NCBI GenBank assembly: GCA_030429205.1
Contig: JAUICZ010000001.1
Coordinates: 1,292,806-1,356,805 of the forward strand
Origin: Bacteroidia bacterium
Lineage (GTDB): Bacteria > Bacteroidota > Bacteroidia > Chitinophagales > Chitinophagaceae
Direction of reading: 5' to 3'
DNA length: 64,000 bases
Shown in pieces: positions 52,009 through 59,169 of the stretch. Under the pieces are notes generated by a model. The model had not been told where the DNA came from and ran no database searches. It worked only from the letters and a program-made list of their open reading frames with translations. The position numbers and the translations under genes are program-made. How positions within the stretch are numbered: the stretch's first letter is position 1; each line of letters opens with the position of its first letter.

Positions 52009-52251
52009 TTAATCCAGTATTTCATCAGGCAGAAAGTCTTTAGGGGAACAGCCGAACAATTTAGCAAACGCCATTATATGGTTTAGGTTATATTTTGCCC
52101 TTCCCTTAGGGCTTTCAACTGCTGCTAAAAAGCTTTGGTCTATGTCCATCTGGTACGCAATATCCCTCTGAGAAAGCCCCTTTTCCTTTCTCATCTCTCT
52201 TACTTTGTCTATAACATATTGTTCAATTGGAGTAAGCTTTGCATTGTCCAT
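52009..52251 (-). CDS. XRE-family helix-turn-helix protein
   Basis: An 80-residue XRE regulator: IDKVREMRKEKGLSQRDIAY, QMDIDQSFLAAVESPKGRAK, ILMAFAKLFGCSP-like end, all from the helix-turn-helix class. It converges tail to tail with AlpA without any spacer (TAG|TTA). Its target is unknown; an outer membrane protein gene is divergent from it. Confidence 0.85.
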   Translation of the reverse strand: MDNAKLTPIEQYVIDKVREMRKEKGLSQRDIAYQMDIDQSFLAAVESPKGRAKYNLNHIMAFAKLFGCSPKDFLPDEILD

Positions 52252-52342
52252 ACCTCATAATTTGAATGTATAGTACAGCGACAGGAGATTTATTTAGATT
52301 ATACATGTATAATCATTAGATTTGCCTTCAAAACTTCTTAAA

Positions 52343-52927
52343 ATGAAAAAATCAGTACTATTTCTGGCATTACTCGCACTATGCACAAATTCCCAGGCAC
52401 AAGAAATTGAGAAACCTCCCAAACCGCCAGCCTTCAAGAAAGGTAGCGGAACAATTGCCTTTGGCGTAGGTTCCGGCGGAGGCTTTACCTATTATGGAGC
52501 TGCAACCACCTCCCCTTTGATCACGGCATCAATTGAAACAGCTTTTATCGATAATGTCGGTATAGGCACAATTGGCTTTGGTGCTCTTGCAGGGTTTAAG
52601 ATGGCTTCCTATGAGTATGCACTTAACCAAAAGGATAATTGGTATCATATTATTCTTGCGCCAAGGGCTAGTTATCACTTTGCCTTTCATCATGCTTTTG
52701 ACCCTTATGTTGGAGCTTCATTAGGCGTTAGCTACACGATCTATGATGATAATTATAACAATTCGATAGGCAGTACTGCTTACAACTTAAAACCCTTCAA
52801 AGTTGTTGGCGGTGTGTTTGCCGGAGCGAAGTATAATATCACAAGATGGTTCGGCGTGTTTCTTGAGGCCGGACTTGATGTATCACGGTTCAGAGCAGGA
52901 ATAAACTTCAACAAACTAAACAGATAA
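52343..52927 (+). CDS. outer membrane beta-barrel protein
   Basis: ATG 52343 begins a signal peptide (KKSVLFLALLALCTNSQAQ). The 194-residue protein has repeated amphipathic strands: GTIAFGVGSGGGFTYYGAAT, GIGTIGFGALAGFKMASYEY, PRASYHFAFHHAFDPYVGAS and WFGVFLEAGLDVSRF, typical of OmpW/PorT-like barrels. Followed 17 bp later by a lipoprotein gene, so surface cargo of the element. Confidence 0.75.
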   Translation: MKKSVLFLALLALCTNSQAQEIEKPPKPPAFKKGSGTIAFGVGSGGGFTYYGAATTSPLITASIETAFIDNVGIGTIGFGALAGFKMASYEYALNQKDNWYHIILAPRASYHFAFHHAFDPYVGASLGVSYTIYDDNYNNSIGSTAYNLKPFKVVGGVFAGAKYNITRWFGVFLEAGLDVSRFRAGINFNKLNR

Positions 52928-52944
52928 AATTAAACTCAAAAATT

Positions 52945-53490
52945 ATGAAAAGGATAATAATAGTAGCAATGCTGATAAGCTGCATTGCATGTAATAAAAC
53001 AGATAATAATAATCCGAGCAAGAATTCAGCAAATAACAATCAAACAGGTCAATGGGGTGAGAGTGTTATGACCATTAGCGATAATGGTAAAACTTACAAA
53101 ATAGAAAGCGATGCCGTAGGTTGTCAAAATTTCAATGATTTTGACGGTGCTAGCTGTTTCCTGAAAGTTGCAGACCACCCGAATAGCCACGAGGTAACAC
53201 TTTCTTTTATGGGTGAAAAGCAAGGTTCAGATAGGGTTGGTGAATATTTATATCATCGTGACCCTAATGAGAATCTACCCTCATATTACTATATAGTGAA
53301 AGGTGCTACTGAAGATGACAATATATTTTGGGGTGTAGATTCATCGATCATAGACATTACATCATCAGTAAGAAAAGAAGACTTTTCCGACCTGATAAGG
53401 GACAAAGGGACATTCAAAGCATGGATAAGCAGAGAAGAGAAAGGCAAAACACTTACCAAAATCATAACGGGTGAGTTTGATTGCTGGTAA
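52945..53490 (+). CDS. hypothetical lipoprotein
   Basis: A 181-residue protein with lipoprotein signal KRIIIVAMLISCIAC (lipobox CIAC), an N-rich spacer, and a beta-rich body (SVMTISDNGKTYKIES, SHEVTLSFMGEKQG, ITSSVRKEDFSDLIRDKGTF) ending in an EFDCW motif. Not recognised. It is in one transcript with the barrel protein and ends at a terminator. Confidence 0.7.
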   Translation: MKRIIIVAMLISCIACNKTDNNNPSKNSANNNQTGQWGESVMTISDNGKTYKIESDAVGCQNFNDFDGASCFLKVADHPNSHEVTLSFMGEKQGSDRVGEYLYHRDPNENLPSYYYIVKGATEDDNIFWGVDSSIIDITSSVRKEDFSDLIRDKGTFKAWISREEKGKTLTKIITGEFDCW

Positions 53491-53522
53491 ATAGAATTTT
53501 CATGGTGATAAGGTTTATAGGG

Positions 53523-53549
53523 GCTAGCCTGTTCTCAGGCTGGCTTTTT
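53523..53549 (+). terminator. intrinsic terminator
   Basis: GCTAGCCTG (53523-53531) and CAGGCTGGC (53536-53544), loop TTCT, then TTTTT. It also covers the end of the converging 85-residue gene (stop at 53535). Confidence 0.85.
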
Positions 53550-53792
53550 CATTTTCTCAAATTCAATTAATGCTTCTTCATGTATAGACTCTGGAATATA
53601 ATCACCTAAACCTTGAAACAGAATAATTGAATTGTCAGGTAGTGTAATATCAGAATCGGGCTTGCGCATGTTAATAGCATCAGCTTCTTTCATAACTATA
53701 TAAGCATAAAAGGGAATGCCTTCGGGTGTTGTGCCTTGCAGGAACTCAAGACTAGCGGTTTTATCTGAAATAATACGTTGTGCCAGATTCAT
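53535..53792 (-). CDS. hypothetical 85-residue protein
   Basis: A short soluble protein (NLAQRIISDKTASLEFLQGT, PDSDITLPDNSIILFQGLGD, SIHEEALIEFEKMKK). The start overlaps the previous stop by one base (TAATG), indicating coupling. No family recognised. It is the last gene of the leftward operon that starts at the repeat protein at 58405. Confidence 0.65.
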   Translation of the reverse strand: MNLAQRIISDKTASLEFLQGTTPEGIPFYAYIVMKEADAINMRKPDSDITLPDNSIILFQGLGDYIPESIHEEALIEFEKMKKPA

Positions 53793-54346
53793 TACTTAAA
53801 CATCTCCTCAACTTTTCCTACAGTCAAAGTTCTTACGATATTATTTGCTATTTCCTTAAGTGGTACTTTTGCCTTTTGTTCAGCTTGCCCTTTGTCCATA
53901 ACCAGAACTAACGGGCTGTTGCTAACAGCTACTATATTACCAGATTCCTTTGCCAATTGTATAGCTTTATCAACTAGTTGGTTTGCCACATCCTTTCCTT
54001 CATTCAATGTATTATCTCTGTTGTCACCGTTGTTATTGCAATAAAGAGTTGCTTCTATTTTACTTCTTTTAAATGGCTGCCTAATTATTATAGTATTAGC
54101 CTTAGAAATATCTTCTTTAATTTTTTCGCAAATGTCCAATTCTGTTATGGCAGTTGGATTATCTTTATATTGATGAAAGTACGACTTTTCATCCCCATAA
54201 TTCAGACTGTATGCTCCTTCAACATTCATCGCTACTGTATGTATTCCAGTGTCATAGTTTAAGTCTTGATACCACGCGACTCTGCCACTCTCATTAACTT
54301 CTATAATTAATGAACTATTCCTAGAAGCTCTATTTATTTCAGACAT
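53792..54346 (-). CDS. hypothetical 184-residue protein
   Basis: ATG 54346 is chosen; a 14-codon extension starts in a poor context. The protein is soluble and alpha/beta (SSLIIEVNESGRVAWYQDLN, INPTAI..., ANTIIIRQPFKRSKIEATLY, VANQLVDKAIQLAKESGNIV). No known domain. Coupled by TAATG to the next gene; 58 bp after the zinc-finger gene. Confidence 0.65.
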   Translation of the reverse strand: MSEINRASRNSSLIIEVNESGRVAWYQDLNYDTGIHTVAMNVEGAYSLNYGDEKSYFHQYKDNPTAITELDICEKIKEDISKANTIIIRQPFKRSKIEATLYCNNNGDNRDNTLNEGKDVANQLVDKAIQLAKESGNIVAVSNSPLVLVMDKGQAEQKAKVPLKEIANNIVRTLTVGKVEEMFK

Positions 54347-54404
54347 TATTAACCTTCTTCTTGATTGCTTTGGTACAGCATACCACAAAAAGGTTAAGAA
54401 AGTA

Positions 54405-55598
54405 TTAACGAAGTATATTAGAGAAAAGCTCCTTTACTAACAGAGCCAAAATGTCGTAATTATACCATAAAAACGCAATGAAGCCCCACACTAGAAGAAC
54501 GCCGATAACTCTAATAAGTAACAAATAAAGAAAGACCAACTTTAAAATTGATTTTGCATTAACTGCATCTGGTAATCCATTTATTTGATGAAGTATGTAA
54601 TTGGTGTGTGTATCAAGTGAACGCACGAAATTTTCATCAGGATAGTTAATCACTCCGTTTCTGATATATATATCCGTTTCTTGATCATTCGATTTAACTC
54701 TGTAAAGCTCGATGTAAGCAGCATATACTATTATTTCATCAGATAACTTGTTCGTGTCGCTGTTAGTAGATATATAATTAGAAGGAATTAACTTACGATA
54801 GATTTTAGTAGAAGTATCCCATGGAAAATCAATGCCTTTTTCATTGCTAAGAATTTTATTATTTGTGATTGTTTTTAATTCTGAAATAAGCTTTCTAAAT
54901 TGAAATACACTCCCATTTCCTTTACAGTTTTTGCATCTTATTTCACCTCTTCTGCGACAATTAGGACAAGTGTATTCTATTAAAATATCTCCATGGCACT
55001 TGGTGCAAATTTCTTCAATTTCTCTTTCTTCGTATTGAGAATAGCTATTAGGCTTCTTATTTCTAACAATCCTTGTTTTTTTTCCTAATCCCAAACAGCT
55101 ATTACATGGCCCTATTATTATACCCTTGCCGGAACATTCTTTACATGTAACAAATCTGTTGCCATTGCATACTTTACAGAAGTTTACTTCCTCTCCTCCA
55201 AACATTATCCATGTTAAGCTAATATCTTTATAATTTGGTCGTTTTTTGTCCCACAATAGTTCTAGCTGTTCGCTTGTTGTCTGGTTTATAAAAGGAGTTT
55301 CTTCAATTTTTATTTTTCTATGTTCGTTTTTAACGTGATTAGATATATTTATTAGAAAATATCTAGCATTTAATTTTACTGAGTTTTTAAAGGTAAACCC
55401 TGCATCTGTGAATGGAATTTTAAGCTTCCAGCTATCTAAAAGAGTGGCAAATTTTCCTTCTTCAGTATTATGCTTATGATAAATGTTGTTTAACTCACTG
55501 TTTAAGTTTTGGTACTCTTGATTTGTAAATTGAACAGAATAATTATTATATAAGTAGTCAGATAAGCTATGTATAGCTTTGTCTATTTCTTCATTCAT
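54405..55598 (-). CDS. DnaJ-type zinc-finger membrane protein
   Basis: A 397-residue protein. Residues 140-235 hold many Cx2C pairs in a DnaJ-like CxxCxGxG arrangement: CKVCNGNRFVTCKECSGKG, CNSCLGLGK, CTKCHGD, CPNC, CKNCKGNG. The J-domain itself is absent. A single or double membrane helix lies near 355-385 (LVFLYLLLIRVIGVLLVWGF). The N-terminal 130 residues are helical. A folding or scaffold role for the mobilization apparatus is possible. In the leftward operon upstream of small hypothetical genes. Confidence 0.7.
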   Translation of the reverse strand: MNEEIDKAIHSLSDYLYNNYSVQFTNQEYQNLNSELNNIYHKHNTEEGKFATLLDSWKLKIPFTDAGFTFKNSVKLNARYFLINISNHVKNEHRKIKIEETPFINQTTSEQLELLWDKKRPNYKDISLTWIMFGGEEVNFCKVCNGNRFVTCKECSGKGIIIGPCNSCLGLGKKTRIVRNKKPNSYSQYEEREIEEICTKCHGDILIEYTCPNCRRRGEIRCKNCKGNGSVFQFRKLISELKTITNNKILSNEKGIDFPWDTSTKIYRKLIPSNYISTNSDTNKLSDEIIVYAAYIELYRVKSNDQETDIYIRNGVINYPDENFVRSLDTHTNYILHQINGLPDAVNAKSILKLVFLYLLLIRVIGVLLVWGFIAFLWYNYDILALLVKELFSNILR

Positions 55599-55677
55599 AT
55601 CTGGCTTGGTTTATAATTCCTTCTGAAAGTTGTTCCTCTTTTGAATATCATGATCTTTCATTGACTAGTTTTTTGGA

Positions 55678-56046
55678 CTAAAGGCCTTTCACTCTTGGAG
55701 CTTCCTGACTAATATTCCCATTGTTATATTGTTGTCTTGCTTTCTCCATTTCAATTTTCATGTTTAGATATGCTTCTTTTTGTTTGTTAGGCAGATAGGT
55801 TAAATGGTACCATTCATGTATCATGAAGATTATTGAATTTAATATTAATAATAGCGCAAAAAAGAAACAGGGTAGAAGGAAAGCAAGCCCCATTCTTAAG
55901 TACTTACGGGGTTCGTATTTCTGCCATATCTCTTCTCTTGTGTAGCCCATTTCGCTGTATTCATCATATATGGAACTATCACCGCGATATTCTAGCTTTT
56001 GCCAGTCTTGAGAATTTTCTGCCTTTGCACGATAATATTCATGCAT
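55678..56046 (-). CDS. hypothetical single-helix membrane protein
   Basis: A 122-residue protein with a long central hydrophobic segment (LRMGLAFLLPCFFFALLLIL). The N-terminal half (DEYSEMGYTREEIWQKYEP) is acidic and the C-terminal half (LNMKIEMEKARQQYNNGN) is charged. No family recognised. It is the fourth gene after the coupling protein in the operon and may be part of the mobilization module. Confidence 0.6.
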   Translation of the reverse strand: MHEYYRAKAENSQDWQKLEYRGDSSIYDEYSEMGYTREEIWQKYEPRKYLRMGLAFLLPCFFFALLLILNSIIFMIHEWYHLTYLPNKQKEAYLNMKIEMEKARQQYNNGNISQEAPRVKGL

Positions 56047-56120
56047 TCCGGAAGTCAGTATTTTAAATGCTGCTCTACATGAAGCATATCCGCTAAATAT
56101 TATATATAGACAGATAAAGA

Positions 56121-56429
56121 TTAAGAGGCCAATTCTTTCACGCTATAGTTGGCACTCGCATATTCGAAGAACATTAATATAGCTGACAGAGATAGAAAGA
56201 AACCCCAGCCTAGATATATGGTTGCCCCGCAAATGACCGCGTTAAAGTTAAATGCCTTTCTACCTATGTTTTTCCGAGAATAGACTTTGATAGTTTCTGA
56301 TAAAGACCAGTATAAGAAAGCTAGAAATATGGCTGATTTAATAAAGAAGATTACTCCAAATTGTCCAAATATGGACTGAGCAATTTCCATTCCCCCGAAG
56401 GCTCCTCCTGATAGTTGTAATAAAATCAT
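56121..56429 (-). CDS. hypothetical membrane protein next to the coupling protein
   Basis: A 102-residue protein with two or three helices (QFGVIFFIKSAIFLAFLYW, FNAVICGATIYLGWGFFLSL). It starts 2 bp after the stop of the coupling protein gene, so translation is coupled. A small membrane partner at this position often belongs to the coupling protein complex. No homologous family is recognised. Confidence 0.65.
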   Translation of the reverse strand: MILLQLSGGAFGGMEIAQSIFGQFGVIFFIKSAIFLAFLYWSLSETIKVYSRKNIGRKAFNFNAVICGATIYLGWGFFLSLSAILMFFEYASANYSVKELAS

Positions 56430-56431
56430 TG

Positions 56432-57967
56432 CTAATTATTTTCGTCTTCAAAGTTTTGTTCAAAGATCACTTTCATGTGGTTTGTTCCTGTTGACCATCT
56501 TTTCCCTGTTGAAAAAACGATCCCTTCCACATCAAAGTTATTTTGCAGCCCGCCACTTTTAAAAAGCGTAAACTCCATTGGTTGAACTTGCGGCAAATAT
56601 GTTGTTTGCATGCTTTTATTGGATTGTATGTTCATTGAGAATAATGAGCGACTGGAACCTCTTGTTGAGTTGAATCCGATTGTACTACCTATTAAGTTGC
56701 TTGCATAATCATTTGTGACGGCATCTGAATTAGCATGAAATATTTTTGTAGCTAAATTTCCCATGAAACTATGGACTTGAGAATCAGTATTAGATTTTGC
56801 CCCCATCGCAGCCATATAGTTTGACAGATTTTGCGATAAAAACACAGTTGCAGCCCTTGAGCTTCTTGCTGTTGTAAGAAAAATCTGATCATATGGATTT
56901 AAGAAATACTGTGCTTCATCAGCCCATATAAAAACAGGCGTAGGGTGTTCATCTGTTTTTCTACGCTCAACAGCTTGTTGGAAAATGAGTTTGAAGATAC
57001 TTTGTGCCATTATCCCTGCCTCAAGGTGTTCTTTAACTGGAAAATCTAAAAGGATGATCTTATTATCGGTAAAAGCTTCTTCAGGTTTTAAAGTTGTTTT
57101 ACCTGAAAAGTGCTTTTCAAGTAACCCTGATAAAAAAGGCTCTGCTAAACCCATAAATGATTCTACAATGGTTGTATGAGTTTGACCAGTGATACCTGGT
57201 AATGATTCTGTAAAGTACTTATATATCGAATCATAAGTAGTAAATAAACTAGAGCCTTGTTCTTCCTCTTCAATATTTACATAAGCCAGAGCAAGGCATT
57301 TCAGAAAGTAATTTTTGGATAGTAGCTCGTCTTCAAAATTTTGCTGATAAACTAATCTTATTGCATTTCTCATATTTTGTTCTGAAAACGGCTTGCTTTC
57401 TGTTGGACTACTTGTAACGATAGCAATCATGTTTTTATAGGTAAGCTCTTCATTTGCTATAATAATTAGTTCAATCGTTTTGTTTAAAAGCCGTTTTAGT
57501 GCTGTGTCCCAGAATCTGTTATCGCTTCCTCCTTCAGAAGATTCATTAGTAATGCGATTCCCCATTTTATACAGATTCATAAAGATGTTCGTGATATTGA
57601 AAACCTCTTTAGCTCCCTCTCCTTCTCTTGTCATTTCATAGTCCAAGGGGTTGAAGATTATAGTTTTCCCCTCATGTTTCCCAGAATCATGGGTAGCATC
57701 CTTGCTGAAGTGTATTATATCATGTTCTCTATTTGTCTTTTTACAGTAATCCCACCATAAGTCTGCTTCGTCTGTTTTTGCACAAAGAACTAATCCGCCC
57801 CAACCTTTTTTAAGAAATTGTAGTGCAATAGCTTTGCCTGAACCGCTTGTTTTACCACTGCCTGTGCCACCTAATATTGATGTTCCTTTTATAGCATCAT
57901 CTACTGTCCAGTAATCTTGAGGGTTTGAGGAGAATTTTAATAGGACTTCTTGTCTCCAGTCTTCCAT
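56432..57967 (-). CDS. TraG/VirD4-like conjugative coupling protein
   Basis: A 511-residue ATPase with Walker A GGTGSGKTSGSGK at residues 33-45 and a Walker B-like PVFIWADEAQYFL at about 343-355, then a glutamine-rich sensor region SQNLSNYMAAMGAKSN. The first 30 residues lack the usual N-terminal membrane helices, so it may rely on the adjacent small membrane proteins. VirD4-type proteins dock the relaxase-DNA complex to a mating pore. No mating-pore ATPase is visible in the window. Confidence 0.88.
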   Translation of the reverse strand: MEDWRQEVLLKFSSNPQDYWTVDDAIKGTSILGGTGSGKTSGSGKAIALQFLKKGWGGLVLCAKTDEADLWWDYCKKTNREHDIIHFSKDATHDSGKHEGKTIIFNPLDYEMTREGEGAKEVFNITNIFMNLYKMGNRITNESSEGGSDNRFWDTALKRLLNKTIELIIIANEELTYKNMIAIVTSSPTESKPFSEQNMRNAIRLVYQQNFEDELLSKNYFLKCLALAYVNIEEEEQGSSLFTTYDSIYKYFTESLPGITGQTHTTIVESFMGLAEPFLSGLLEKHFSGKTTLKPEEAFTDNKIILLDFPVKEHLEAGIMAQSIFKLIFQQAVERRKTDEHPTPVFIWADEAQYFLNPYDQIFLTTARSSRAATVFLSQNLSNYMAAMGAKSNTDSQVHSFMGNLATKIFHANSDAVTNDYASNLIGSTIGFNSTRGSSRSLFSMNIQSNKSMQTTYLPQVQPMEFTLFKSGGLQNNFDVEGIVFSTGKRWSTGTNHMKVIFEQNFEDENN

Positions 57968-57979
57968 GATGTTAGAATT

Positions 57980-58405
57980 TTATCTCGTTCTACCTTTTGG
58001 TTTTGGTGCTTGTTTAGCTTGAGTTTGTTGTTTGGGCTTTACAGCTTGTTTCTGTTGCTGAGGTTTTGCCACCTGCTCGTGTTTGGCCGAGGCAAATTTT
58101 TGTGCATAAGAATTCATTTGCTTCTTGGGAGTAGCCTGTTTTGTTTGAGCCTGTTGCTTTGGTTGGACTGTTTGTTTCTGCTGCGGGGTATTCCCTAGCT
58201 CTTGTTTTATGGAAGCAAATTTTTTTGCATAGTCATTCATGCCTTTAGCATGATTTGTACCGAGCTTTTGATCAACAGTTTTCTTGTACGATTCTCTACC
58301 TTCTTTAATTATTCCTTGAGGTGTTTGAGCCTTATGGTTACCTCCTGCCATATCCATATTGGCAAAACGTTTTGCATAGCTATTGGGCTTTTTTGCTCTT
58401 GTCAT
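57980..58405 (-). CDS. low-complexity protein with three NxYAxKFA repeats
   Basis: A 141-residue strongly basic protein. The motif N(S/D)YA(K/Q)(R/K)FA occurs three times (NSYAKRFA, NDYAKKFA, NSYAQKFA), separated by Q/K/P/T-rich tracts (QTVQPKQQAQTKQATPKKQ). It has no membrane segment. It is 12 bp upstream of the coupling protein, so it may be a DNA- or relaxase-binding accessory factor. No recognised family. The short gene at 62657 shares the Q/K/P tail style. Confidence 0.65.
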   Translation of the reverse strand: MTRAKKPNSYAKRFANMDMAGGNHKAQTPQGIIKEGRESYKKTVDQKLGTNHAKGMNDYAKKFASIKQELGNTPQQKQTVQPKQQAQTKQATPKKQMNSYAQKFASAKHEQVAKPQQQKQAVKPKQQTQAKQAPKPKGRTR

Positions 58406-58467
58406 GGTGGGTGATTTTTGATAAGATATGTTACAACCAATTGAAATTAATAATTATTAAGGACAAA

Positions 58468-58926
58468 ATGACAGGAATTGATACAGAGTTTATTTTCAAT
58501 ATAAAGAAAGCTGAGAATGGTGATGTCGATTCTATTTGTAAGGTTATAGATAGATATAAGGAGATGGATGATTGGAATAAGGTTATAGAATATTTTGAGA
58601 TGCTAGTTGAAAATGAACCTAAGATTTGTGAAGAAAGGTTCTTAAAAATTAATGATGTTGAGCTTACTTATCAATTTATGTTGGAGATGATCGCTAAACA
58701 ACATTATGCTGATGATAATTTTGAATTGGCTTGTAAATGGGGGCAAAAAGAACTGGATTATTATAGATATATGAACATTAAATATGCAGATCAAACAGAC
58801 ATATCCTCACTGCATATCTACAAATATTTAGAAAGTGTTGGCGAGCTGGATAAAGCCCATAATGAGTTCCTATTGAGGTGGGAAATTGACAGACTAGATA
58901 ATGACAATACTCAAGCTAATTCTTAG
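58468..58926 (+). CDS. hypothetical TPR-like protein
   Basis: ATG 58468 gives 152 residues, a helical repeat protein (AENGDVDSICKVIDRYKEMD, WNKVIEYFEMLVENEPKICE, FELACKWGQKELDYYRYMNI, ESVGELDKAHNEFLLRWEID) of TPR/Sel1-like type. Divergent from the coupling protein operon. It precedes the relaxase with the candidate oriT in between. Function unknown. Confidence 0.65.
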   Translation: MTGIDTEFIFNIKKAENGDVDSICKVIDRYKEMDDWNKVIEYFEMLVENEPKICEERFLKINDVELTYQFMLEMIAKQHYADDNFELACKWGQKELDYYRYMNIKYADQTDISSLHIYKYLESVGELDKAHNEFLLRWEIDRLDNDNTQANS

Positions 58927-58937
58927 CTCCGATTCTT

Positions 58938-59071
58938 CCTTAAAGATGCGTTAAGGGGAGATGTCTGATGTATTTCGTTTTACGAATACATCGAATATTA
59001 TTTTACTTTCTGTATTATAAAAATACAGTTCTCAATATTTCATATTGAACCATGTTAGACCGTGTTGAACC
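58938..59071. other. candidate oriT: three hairpins and 10-bp iterons
   Basis: Hairpin 1 is CCTTAA/TTAAGG (58938-58956). Hairpin 2 is GATGTATT plus CG with its partner (58967-58992) with one bulge. Hairpin 3 is CTGTATT/AATACAG (59010-59028). Then TTGAACC, TTAGACC and TTGAACC start at 59045, 59055 and 59065, exactly 10 bp apart on the helix face. All lie 98 bp before the MobF relaxase start. The nic site is not identified. Confidence 0.55.
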
Positions 59072-59169
59072 AATATTTTTTTGCTCGGAAAAAAGCCGCT
59101 AATATGCTCTTCCGGCGATGTTTCGGTGCGCCTATAACTGAGGCAAGAAGTGTAAATAAAATTGGTTTT

